5,523 nucleotides of DNA from Verrucomicrobiota bacterium (GCA_023457715.1 JAEWKR010000181.1:1-5523), one strand, 5' to 3'; counted from the first letter of the stretch, positions 1 to 5,520 are shown. Numbers and translations: made by a program. The notes: generated by a model not told the origin, from the sequence alone.

Positions 1-84
1 AGGCCCAATCAGAGCCGAGCCGGAGGCGGGCGCTGCGACTGTCTTGGGCGTCACGCGATGAACAGGTTTGTCCAAGGACCGAGC

Positions 85-128
85 CTCCGTGTCCTCTGTG
101 TCGGAGCTCTGTGCTCTCTGTGGCTACC
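85..128. repeat. CTCYGTG short-repeat module (left copy)
   Basis: Four copies of the 7-base core CTCYGTG start at 85, 94, 107 and 116, at spacings of 9, 13 and 9 bases; the first copy has C and the others T at the variable position. The module ends in CTCTGTGGCTACC at 116-128. Read on the minus strand this end becomes GGTAGCCACAGAG, and the same GTAGCCACAGAGAG string appears on the plus strand at 5387-5400. The module lies between the window edge and the adjoining CGAACAT heptamer tract, outside any supported gene. I recall similar CACAGAG-type intergenic repeats from PVC-group genomes, but that is memory and not a comparison made here. Function is unknown. Confidence 0.7.
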
Positions 129-130
129 AT

Positions 131-163
131 CGAACGTCGAACATCGAACATCGAACATCGAAC
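131..163. repeat. Heptanucleotide tandem array, unit CGAACAT, about 4.7 copies
   Basis: Perfect 7-base periodicity is visible: CGAACGT at 131-137, CGAACAT at 138-144, 145-151 and 152-158, then a partial CGAAC at 159-163. Only the first unit deviates, by one base. Because 7 is not a multiple of 3, every reading frame cycles through the same phases, so translation yields a 7-residue peptide repeat (NIEHRTS on this strand). This explains the open frames over the region without invoking a gene. A shorter tract of the same unit lies at 5361-5374 in the same orientation. The array is non-coding and its role is unknown. Confidence 0.85.
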
Positions 164-223
164 CCCCTTCGCCGCTGCTCGACGTAGCGAAGAGCGCCAG
201 CGATTCGATCGGGGGAAACGCCG

Positions 224-254
224 ATCTCAAATCTCAAATCTCAAATCTCAAATC
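224..254. repeat. Heptanucleotide tandem array, unit CTCAAAT, 4 copies
   Basis: Four identical 7-base units CTCAAAT occupy 226-232, 233-239, 240-246 and 247-253, flanked by partial matches (AT before, C after). The unit length equals that of the CGAACAT array 60 bases away although the sequence is unrelated. Translation gives the 7-residue cycle SQISNLK in any frame of this strand. The tract is much richer in A and T than the surrounding genes. There are no spacers, so it is not CRISPR. It lies about 50 bases past the stop codon of the last operon gene (stop at 304-302), so it may be transcribed as part of the 3' end of the operon mRNA. Confidence 0.85.
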
Positions 255-301
255 CAAGTTCCCGCTCTCCGCCACCCCTTCCGAATCCAGGTCGCAGCTC
301 G

Positions 302-808
302 CTACGGTCCCAGCCGGCGACCGAGGATGATCAGGTCGCGCTCGATCTCATCCAACACCGCCACGCGGGGCAGATGGCCCCAGCGTTCAAAACCATGGGC
401 TGAGAAAAGCTTCAGGCTGGGTTCATTGTGTTTCCAGATGAAGCCGAGCAGATTGCGGACCTGGCACTGGGGCGCGTACGCGAGGATGCGTTCCAGGAGA
501 TCGCGTCCGACGCCGCGGCGGCGATGCGTCTCCGAAACGTAGATACTCACCTCGGCCGTGGGGAAGTAGGCGGGGCGCCCGTAGAACGAGTTCAGGCTGA
601 GCCAGGCGCAGACGACGCCCTGGTCCGCCACCACCCACAGCGGCCGCGTCCGGGGATTGTGCGCGTGAAACCACGGCACGCGGCTCTCGACGCTCACCGG
701 TTCCGTATCCGCGGTCACCATCCGGCCGGGAATGGTCTGATTGTAGATGGCGACGATCGCGGGAAGATCGGCCTCCACCGCATCCCGCACCGTCAGGGTC
801 GTCGTCAT
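302..808 (-). CDS. GNAT acetyltransferase, phosphinothricin/methionine-sulfoximine type
   Basis: This 168-residue protein spans almost exactly one GNAT domain. It should transfer acetyl from acetyl-CoA to the amino group of a small, amino-acid-like substrate in the cytoplasm; the true substrate cannot be read from sequence. Family features seen: VRDAVEADLPAIVAIYN at 7-23, TADTEPVS at 32-39, a core beta-strand AEVSIYV at 85-91, the acetyl-CoA pyrophosphate loop RRRGVG at 96-101 (pattern R/Q-x-x-G-x-G), HNEPSLKLFSAHGFERWGHLP at 127-147, and the ending ERDLIILGRRL. This layout matches the Pat/YncA-like group (COG1247). The ATG at 808 is chosen because the GNAT fold begins right after it and it sits 8 bp past the lspA stop; the same frame stays open far upstream only because it runs antisense-free through lspA in another phase. 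No Shine-Dalgarno sequence is visible. It is probably the last gene of the operon. Resistance to phosphinothricin should not be assumed. Confidence 0.9.
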   Translation of the reverse strand: MTTTLTVRDAVEADLPAIVAIYNQTIPGRMVTADTEPVSVESRVPWFHAHNPRTRPLWVVADQGVVCAWLSLNSFYGRPAYFPTAEVSIYVSETHRRRGVGRDLLERILAYAPQCQVRNLLGFIWKHNEPSLKLFSAHGFERWGHLPRVAVLDEIERDLIILGRRLGP

Positions 809-816
809 GGTTTGCG

Positions 817-1386
817 TCACTTGCCGTCGGACTGCGGCGAGCGCAGGGAAAGCCACAGGTAGAGGATGACACCGACGAAGATCCCGGAATCGGCGATGTT
901 GAAGGTCGGATACACGTAGCTGCCGAAATGCAGATCGATGAAATCGATGACGTGGCGGTGGATGATCCGGTCGGTCAGATTCCCGACGATCCCGCCGCAC
1001 AACAGCCCGAATGCGACCTGGTGCAAACCGTCCCGGAGCCCGAGGGCATTGCGCCAGAAGAAGATTGCCACCAGCGTGCCGACGGCAAGGGACGCCAGCA
1101 CCACGCTCTGGCCGGAGAACATGCTCCACGCGGCGCCCGTGTTGCCCACGTGGGCAAGGTAGAAAAACCCGCGGATCACGGGAATGGCTCCGTCCGCCTC
1201 TCCGTAAGTGTTGAAGGGGAGGCGGTCGACAATCCACCACTTGGTGAGCTGGTCGGCCGCGTACGTGAGGATCGCGCAGAGCCAGAAACGGCGGTACGCG
1301 GCGAAGCCGGTCCGCGGCGGGGTGTCGGGCCCCGGCGAAGACGGAGCGCCCGGCGGCGGCGCCGGAAGGGGCGTGGTGTCGGCCAT
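817..1386 (-). CDS. lspA: Lipoprotein signal peptidase (signal peptidase II)
   Basis: LspA is an inner-membrane aspartyl protease that cleaves the signal peptide from prolipoproteins after the lipobox cysteine has received diacylglycerol. The 189-residue product shows the family signatures in order: YAADQLTKWW at 42-51 in the first membrane segment, VGNTGAAWSMFSG at 80-92, GGIVGNLTDRI at 131-141, HVIDFID at 145-151 and FNIADSGI at 162-169. The catalytic pair is D148 and D166, 18 residues apart, the same spacing as in the E. coli enzyme (D123/D141). Four hydrophobic segments are expected, near 33-52, 92-111, 121-137 and 164-183. The protein is longer than the usual 160-170 residues because of a proline-rich N-terminal extension of about 26 residues lacking any alternative start. 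It starts 20 bp after the preceding gene ends, without a visible Shine-Dalgarno sequence. Adjacency to ileS is a classic bacterial arrangement, here interrupted by one gene. Confidence 0.96.
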   Translation of the reverse strand: MADTTPLPAPPPGAPSSPGPDTPPRTGFAAYRRFWLCAILTYAADQLTKWWIVDRLPFNTYGEADGAIPVIRGFFYLAHVGNTGAAWSMFSGQSVVLASLAVGTLVAIFFWRNALGLRDGLHQVAFGLLCGGIVGNLTDRIIHRHVIDFIDLHFGSYVYPTFNIADSGIFVGVILYLWLSLRSPQSDGK

Positions 1387-1406
1387 GGGCGGCGGGGCGG
1401 CCCGGC

Positions 1407-2387
1407 TTATTCGTCCGAACCTTCGTCGTCCACGATCTTGCCGCCTTCTTCGCCCAGCTCGCCGAACAGGCCGGGCTGCGTGCGGGTCCGATGGCGGTTG
1501 CGCTCGATCTCCTTCTGCGCCTCGGCCGAGTACCGGGTGAACGGGACGGCGAGCAGACGTTCCTTGGCGATCGGCTTGGCCGTGATCTCGCAGGTGCCGT
1601 AGGTGCCGTCGTGGATTCGCTTGATCGCGGCATCGATCTCGGAAAGGGCCTCCTGTTCGCTGGCCACCATGCTGAGGGCGAAGTCGCGGTCGAACGTGTC
1701 GGTGCCGGCATCCGCCATGTGCTGGCCGTAGGCCGAAAGGTCGCCGGCATCGTCCTTCGACGACCGCTTCAGCGTTTCCTCGGAGTGCCGTTCGATGCCC
1801 TCCGTCAGGCTCGTGCGGAGGTCGATCAGGAGCTTGTAGTAGCGCTTGAACTTCTCCGGGACGTCCTTGTCCCCGTACGTGTCGACGGGCTTTCCCTTCT
1901 TCGGATTGAAACCGAAGATGTCGGCCAGCGAGGCGGCCTTCACGTGCTGGGGCTTCGCGGCCTTCTCGAGGTGGGCGATCGTCTTGGCGGGAGTGGCCGC
2001 TTTCGCCGTCTTGGCCGGCGCGGCGGTTTCCGCCTTGGTGGCGACGGTCTGCGCAATGGCGCGCGCCTCATCGAGGCTGAACGCGATCGGCTTGGCGCCG
2101 GTCTTGCGTTTCAGGATGCTGTCGCGCAGCGCGGATTTCTTGGAGGGTTTTTCCATGGCTTGGGAACGGGTCGTGGACGCCGGAGCCGCCGAAGCGGGCT
2201 TCCGGGCGGCAGGCGGCGGCGGTGGCGTCGCCGGTTTGCCGCTGGCCGGCTTGGCGGGCGCGCTCGGCTTGAGCGTTTTGCCCGGCTTGGACGGCTTGGT
2301 CGGTTTCGAATGCGGAATCGGCTTCTTCTTTTTCGGGGCGGACTTGGGTGCGGGTTTCTTGGCTTTAGGCTTCGATTTCGTGGCCAT
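1407..2387 (-). CDS. TraR/DksA-family protein with degenerate zinc finger and long basic N-terminal tail
   Basis: The C-terminal part of this 326-residue protein (about 177-295) resembles TraR/DksA/YteA proteins, which act on RNA polymerase through its secondary channel. A charged helical stretch at 177-215 and a second at 236-260 would form the coiled coil, with the acidic segment HMADAGTDTFDRDFALSM at 223-240. GTYGTCEITAKPI at 261-273 and VPFTRYSAEAQ at 281-291 align with the DksA zinc module. Of the C-x2-C-x17-C-x2-C ligands only C266 remains; the other places hold T269, S287 and A290. Zinc binding of the usual kind is therefore lost. Residues 1-70 are nearly all Lys, Pro, Ala and Ser, like histone-H1-type tails, and 71-150 remain low-complexity, so nucleic-acid binding is plausible. 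An internal ATG (M78, at 2156) is an alternative start; the first ATG is preferred because it leaves only 23 bp to ileS and the tail uses ordinary host codons. Function is inferred from the fold only. Not a canonical DksA. Confidence 0.88.
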   Translation of the reverse strand: MATKSKPKAKKPAPKSAPKKKKPIPHSKPTKPSKPGKTLKPSAPAKPASGKPATPPPPPAARKPASAAPASTTRSQAMEKPSKKSALRDSILKRKTGAKPIAFSLDEARAIAQTVATKAETAAPAKTAKAATPAKTIAHLEKAAKPQHVKAASLADIFGFNPKKGKPVDTYGDKDVPEKFKRYYKLLIDLRTSLTEGIERHSEETLKRSSKDDAGDLSAYGQHMADAGTDTFDRDFALSMVASEQEALSEIDAAIKRIHDGTYGTCEITAKPIAKERLLAVPFTRYSAEAQKEIERNRHRTRTQPGLFGELGEEGGKIVDDEGSDE

Positions 2388-2410
2388 GGGGAGTTTCGGG
2401 TAAAGTGACT

Positions 2411-5287
2411 TTACGGCTTCAACGCCTCAGCGCAACGCGGACAAGTGTCCCCCGAAGCGGTGTGTTCGAGCGCCGGCACCCACCGCCAGCATCGTGGGCA
2501 TCGGACCAAACCCTGTTCGGAGCACGGCCGGACCGTGACGTTGAAATCAACTCCCTTGGTCGAACTCAGGCCGACATGCGAGACGATGAAAAGTTCGGGT
2601 AGAAATGCCCGATGCCTTTCCAAAGCCTGAATCGTGGGAGTCTCCGGGGCGCTGGAAATCTCGATGGCCGCGTCCAGTGATTTCCCGAGCTTGCCCGCGG
2701 CGCGCAGGGGCTCGATCGCCTCGTTCACCTGGGCGCGGACGCGAAGCAGCGCGGCGAAGTCGGTCTCGAGCTCCGGGTTCGACCAGCCCGCGGGTACTTC
2801 CGGCCAGGGCTGGAGATGGATCGATTCGCGGGAATATTCCACGCCGGCCTTGAAGTACGACCACGCTTCGTCGCAGGTGAACGTCAGCACGGGGGCGAGC
2901 AGCCGGGCCAGTGAGGTGAAGATGTGGTGGATGGCCGTCTGGGAGGAGCGGCGGAGGGGCGAACCGGTGCCCAGCGTGTAGAGCCGGTCCTTCAGCACGT
3001 CATGGTACGTCGCGGAGAGGGTCACGGCGCAGAACTGGTTGCAGAGCTGGTAGACGCGGTGGAACTCGTACGCGTCGTAGGCGGCGGTGCAGTCGCGGAT
3101 CAGCGTGGCGGTCTGGTGCAGCGCCCAACGGTCGATGGTGTCGAGTTGCTCCAGCGGCACGAGGTCCCGCGCGGCGTCGAAGTCGAACAGGGTGGAGAGC
3201 TGGTACCGGAACGTGTTGCGGAAAAGCCGGTAGCTCTCCGCGACCACGTTCAGGATGCTCGCCGGGTTCTTCAGATCCTTGTCGAGGTCGGAGACCCGGA
3301 TGTCCTCGCGGAAGTCCTGCGAGGCGATCCAGAGGCGGATCACATCGGCGCCATACTGGGCGACATAGTTGTCGGACGTCGGAGGCTTCTCATACTGGCC
3401 CGACTTCGAGATCTTCTTCCCGTCCTTGCCGACGATGAACCCATGCGTGAGCACCGCCCGGTAGGGGGCCGTGTTGTACGCGATCACGCTCGTCCACAGG
3501 GAGGACTGGAACCAGCCGCGATGCTGGTCGCTGCCCTCCAGGTACAGATCCGCCGGCCAGCGCGTATTTCCCTGCTGGCGACGCAGGACCGCCGCGTGCG
3601 ACGATCCGGAATCGATCCACACATCCAGCGTGTCGCGACCGCAGGTGAGCGACCGGGCCGGGGGCCAGCCGGCGGGCAGCGTGACGCCGTCGAGGATCTG
3701 TTCCGCTGAGGCGTCGTACCACAGGTTGGTGCCGTGGCGGGCAAATTTGTCCGCCACCGCGCGCGCGACGCCGGCGTCGAGATAGGCGTGCTTCTTCTCG
3801 TCGTAGAAGGCCGGGATCGGCACTCCCCAGGCGCGCTGGCGGCTGATGCACCAGTCCGGCCGCGATTCCACCGCGCCGCGGATCCGGGCCTCGCCCCAGG
3901 CGGGAATCCAGCCCTGGGCACCCGCGATCTGGGTGACTTCCTCGAGGGCGCGAGTCCGCACGCCATCCTTGTCCAGCGAGACAAACCACTGGTCCACCGC
4001 TCGAAAAATGATCGGCGTCTTCGAGCGCCAGCAATGCGGATAGCTATGGGTGTACCGCTCCTTGGCGAGCAGCGCGCCGGCGGCATCGAGCTTCTTCAGC
4101 ACCCCGATGTTGGCGGCGGAGGTGCGCTTGGCCGCGAGATCCTCCACCGATTCGAGCGTGCTCAGCCCGACGAGATCGGCCGGGACGCGTCCGTCGTCCA
4201 CATAGCGGCCGTCATCGCCCACCGGGCAGTAGATCTCCATCTTGTACTTCAGGCCCGTGAGATAATCCTCCGCGCCGTGTCCCGGGGCGGTGTGGACGCA
4301 GCCGGTGCCGCTGTCCGTCGTGACGTAGTCGGCCAGAACCACCGTGGAGACGCGGTCGATGATCGGGTGGCGGGCGGGCAGCTTTTCCAGCTTCGCGCCG
4401 GGGAAGGAGGCGGCGATGACCGGAGTGGCCGCGCTCTTCGCCGCCTTCAGCACCGCACCCAGCAGGGCCTCCGCCACGATGATCCGCTCCACCCCCAGGT
4501 CGGCGACGACGTAGTTGACCTCCGGATGCACCGCGATCGCGAGGTTGGCGGGGATGGTCCATGGCGTCGTGGTCCAGATCACCACCGCCAGCGGTTTGTC
4601 GCCGGGCAGCCCGAAGGCGGCCGCGTCTTCAGGGCGGACCGAAAACTTCACCCAGATCGAAGGAGACACGTGGTCCCGGTACTCGATCTCGGCCTCCGCC
4701 AGCGCCGTCTCGAAAGGAATGCTCCAATAAACGGGTTTCTTGCTGCGGTAGACCAGGCCCCGCTCGACGAACGCGGCAAAGGTGCGGACGATATCCGCCT
4801 CAAACGCGGGCTCCTTCGTCTTGTAGGAGTGGTTCCAATCGGCCAGCACCCCCAGGCGTTTGAACTGGCCGGTCTGGGTGGCGATCCACTGTTCGGAAAA
4901 GGCGTCGCAGCGGGCACGCAGCTCGGCGGTCGTCAGCTGCAGCTTCTTCTCCTGCAGCTCGCGAGACACTTTCTGCTCGATCGGGAGACCGTGGCAATCC
5001 CACCCCGGGACGTAGGGCGTCCGATAGCCGCGCATCGACTTGAAGCGGTTGACGGTATCCTTGAGCACCTTGTTCAACGCCGTGCCGATGTGCACGTCGC
5101 CGTTGGTGAAGGGGGGGCCGTCGTGCAGCACAAATTCCGGACCCGTGGCATTCTGAGCCTGAATGGCCTCGTAGAGTCCGATCTTTTCCCAGTGCGCCAC
5201 CCGGCCCGGTTCGCGTTGCGCGAGACCTGCCCGCATCGGGAAGTCAGTTTTGGGAAGCTGCAGCGTGTCTTTCAGGTCTTGGGCCAT
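2411..5287 (-). CDS. ileS: Isoleucyl-tRNA synthetase
   Basis: IleRS attaches isoleucine to tRNA-Ile in the cytoplasm and hydrolyses mischarged valine. The 958-residue protein is full length (E. coli 938). Seen in order: the class I signature PPFTNGDVHIGT at 58-69, GWDCHGLPIE at 95-104, the editing (CP1) domain with its threonine-rich WTTTPW at 238-243 and GTGCVHTAPGHGAEDY at 327-342 with editing Asp 341, DWCISRQRAWGVPIP at 478-492, DVWIDSGSSH at 555-564, the KMSKS loop as KISKS at 625-629, the anticodon-binding helical domain around 680-860, and a C-terminal four-cysteine zinc site C930-x2-C933 ... C949-x2-C952. The zinc site and overall plan mark the bacterial type 1 enzyme. The HIGH box ends in Thr rather than His, and a few extra residues follow KISKS. 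The ATG at 5287 gives a normal N-terminus (DLKDTLQLPKTDFPMR). It is the first gene of the likely operon. No T-box leader is seen, and the putative promoter leaves only a short leader. Confidence 0.98.
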   Translation of the reverse strand: MAQDLKDTLQLPKTDFPMRAGLAQREPGRVAHWEKIGLYEAIQAQNATGPEFVLHDGPPFTNGDVHIGTALNKVLKDTVNRFKSMRGYRTPYVPGWDCHGLPIEQKVSRELQEKKLQLTTAELRARCDAFSEQWIATQTGQFKRLGVLADWNHSYKTKEPAFEADIVRTFAAFVERGLVYRSKKPVYWSIPFETALAEAEIEYRDHVSPSIWVKFSVRPEDAAAFGLPGDKPLAVVIWTTTPWTIPANLAIAVHPEVNYVVADLGVERIIVAEALLGAVLKAAKSAATPVIAASFPGAKLEKLPARHPIIDRVSTVVLADYVTTDSGTGCVHTAPGHGAEDYLTGLKYKMEIYCPVGDDGRYVDDGRVPADLVGLSTLESVEDLAAKRTSAANIGVLKKLDAAGALLAKERYTHSYPHCWRSKTPIIFRAVDQWFVSLDKDGVRTRALEEVTQIAGAQGWIPAWGEARIRGAVESRPDWCISRQRAWGVPIPAFYDEKKHAYLDAGVARAVADKFARHGTNLWYDASAEQILDGVTLPAGWPPARSLTCGRDTLDVWIDSGSSHAAVLRRQQGNTRWPADLYLEGSDQHRGWFQSSLWTSVIAYNTAPYRAVLTHGFIVGKDGKKISKSGQYEKPPTSDNYVAQYGADVIRLWIASQDFREDIRVSDLDKDLKNPASILNVVAESYRLFRNTFRYQLSTLFDFDAARDLVPLEQLDTIDRWALHQTATLIRDCTAAYDAYEFHRVYQLCNQFCAVTLSATYHDVLKDRLYTLGTGSPLRRSSQTAIHHIFTSLARLLAPVLTFTCDEAWSYFKAGVEYSRESIHLQPWPEVPAGWSNPELETDFAALLRVRAQVNEAIEPLRAAGKLGKSLDAAIEISSAPETPTIQALERHRAFLPELFIVSHVGLSSTKGVDFNVTVRPCSEQGLVRCPRCWRWVPALEHTASGDTCPRCAEALKP

Positions 5288-5305
5288 GCCGACGAAAAGT
5301 GGGCG

Positions 5306-5333
5306 AGGCTAGGTTGGCCGACCGGAGAGTCAA
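5306..5333 (-). promoter_or_regulatory. Putative sigma-70-type promoter of the ileS operon
   Basis: Read on the minus strand, TTGACT (5333-5328) matches five of six bases of the -35 consensus. After a 16-base spacer comes TAGCCT (5311-5306), which keeps the conserved first, second and last bases of the -10 element. The -10 hexamer ends 18 bases before the ileS ATG, so a transcript would start about 10-12 bases before the gene, leaving no room for a T-box or other leader control element. No Shine-Dalgarno sequence lies in this interval. The call rests on sequence pattern only; the -10 match is weak but usual for GC-rich genomes. Confidence 0.45.
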
Positions 5334-5360
5334 GGGGTAGCGGAGGGACCCAACGGCGAA

Positions 5361-5374
5361 GTCGAACATCGAAC
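5361..5374. repeat. Short CGAACAT heptamer tract (right copy)
   Basis: GTCGAACATCGAAC contains one full CGAACAT unit and a partial second one, identical to the inside of the array at 131-163 and on the same strand. It lies upstream of the putative ileS promoter and 12 bases before the CACAGAG module, so the same two repeat types sit side by side at both flanks of the gene block. Two units alone could be chance, but the pairing with the neighbouring module makes a shared origin likely. Confidence 0.55.
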
Positions 5375-5386
5375 CTGGATTCCGAA

Positions 5387-5411
5387 GTAGCCACAGAGAG
5401 AGCCCAGAGCT
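5387..5411. repeat. CACAGAG short-repeat module (right copy, inverted to left copy)
   Basis: GTAGCCACAGAGAG at 5387-5400 is identical over 14 bases to the reverse complement of 114-127 in the left module, and the following AGCCCAGAGCT resembles its continuation CACAGAGCT with a two-base length difference. The copies therefore form an inverted pair about 5.26 kb apart, enclosing the operon. The module is non-coding. Whether it is a mobile repeat, a transcription or chromosome-structure signal, or debris is not shown by the sequence. Confidence 0.65.
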
Positions 5412-5440
5412 GCTGCGCCGCAACCAAATCAAACCTATTG

Positions 5441-5520
5441 AACCACAGATGAACCCAGATGGACACGGATCCAGGCCGGTCTTTTTCCAAATCTGAGTCC
5501 ATCGGTGTTCATCTGTGGTT
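5441..5520. repeat. Large imperfect inverted repeat (30-bp arms, 20-bp loop)
   Basis: The left arm 5441-5470 begins AACCACAGATGAAC and the right arm 5491-5520 ends GTTCATCTGTGGTT. Aligned as inverted repeats the arms agree at 26 of 30 positions, with the outer 14 perfect, and the loop is 5471-5490. The left arm also shows a direct period of about 10 bases (ACAGATGAAC, CCAGATGGAC, ACGGATCCAG). An RNA from either strand could fold into a long hairpin. It lies about 110 bases upstream of the putative ileS promoter. No T-run follows on either strand, though a T5 tract sits in the loop, so a classic intrinsic terminator is not supported. A small non-autonomous repeat element or a terminator-like structure for a gene beyond the window are both possible. 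Confidence 0.8.

Larger units (their letters stand above)
1..301. other. Left intergenic region with three short tandem-repeat tracts
   Basis: No convincing complete gene lies here. The open frames crossing it run through tandem repeats and encode repeat-derived peptides, so I treat them as artefacts. Two short readings at the window edge could be ends of a neighbouring gene. On the plus strand a frame from base 2 ends at a TGA at 59-61 and reads ...EPEAGAATVLGVTR. On the minus strand a GTG at 54-52 opens a frame reading VTPKTVAAPASGSALIGP. They are mutually exclusive in practice, and 60 bases are too few to choose between them. Bases 62-301 are filled mainly by the repeat tracts at 85-122, 131-163 and 226-253. 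I see no GC-rich hairpin followed by a T-run that would serve as an intrinsic terminator for the minus-strand operon ending at 302. Confidence 0.6.

Noticed and set aside
131..254. CRISPR array.
   Set aside because: The units are 7 bases long and directly abutting, with no spacers and no cas genes nearby.
58..542. Two overlapping plus-strand frames at 58-330 and 111-542 as small genes.
   Set aside because: Their most striking parts, repeats such as NIEHRTS and SQISNLK, are direct translations of the heptamer arrays, and the second overlaps the 3' end of the acetyltransferase gene.
302..808. Calling the acetyltransferase a phosphinothricin resistance gene (pat/bar).
   Set aside because: The family resemblance is general; many such enzymes act on methionine sulfoximine, other amines or unknown substrates, and the sequence does not settle which.
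809..1750. Upstream extension of the acetyltransferase frame to give a 482-residue minus-strand protein.
   Set aside because: The added part overlaps lspA and the end of the DksA-like gene in another frame and is a low-complexity Arg/Pro/Ser sequence without domains; the GNAT fold begins at the ATG at 808.
1491..2408. Plus-strand open frame (305 codons) opposite the DksA-like gene.
   Set aside because: The Gly/Arg/Leu-rich product is the complement of a Lys/Pro/Ala-rich coding sequence; the minus-strand protein has real family motifs.
5288..5440. T-box riboswitch or tRNA-like leader controlling ileS.
   Set aside because: No T-box core, stem I or terminator/antiterminator pair is visible, and the likely promoter lies only about 20 bases from the start codon.
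3734..5452. Long plus-strand open frame (572 codons) opposite ileS.
   Set aside because: It lies antisense to a complete, motif-rich ileS, and its Arg/Gly/Val/His-rich translation is the typical mirror of a GC-rich gene; no domain is recognisable.
5441..5520. Intrinsic terminator.
   Set aside because: Arms are long and only moderately GC-rich, and no T-run follows the hairpin on either strand; kept only as an inverted repeat.
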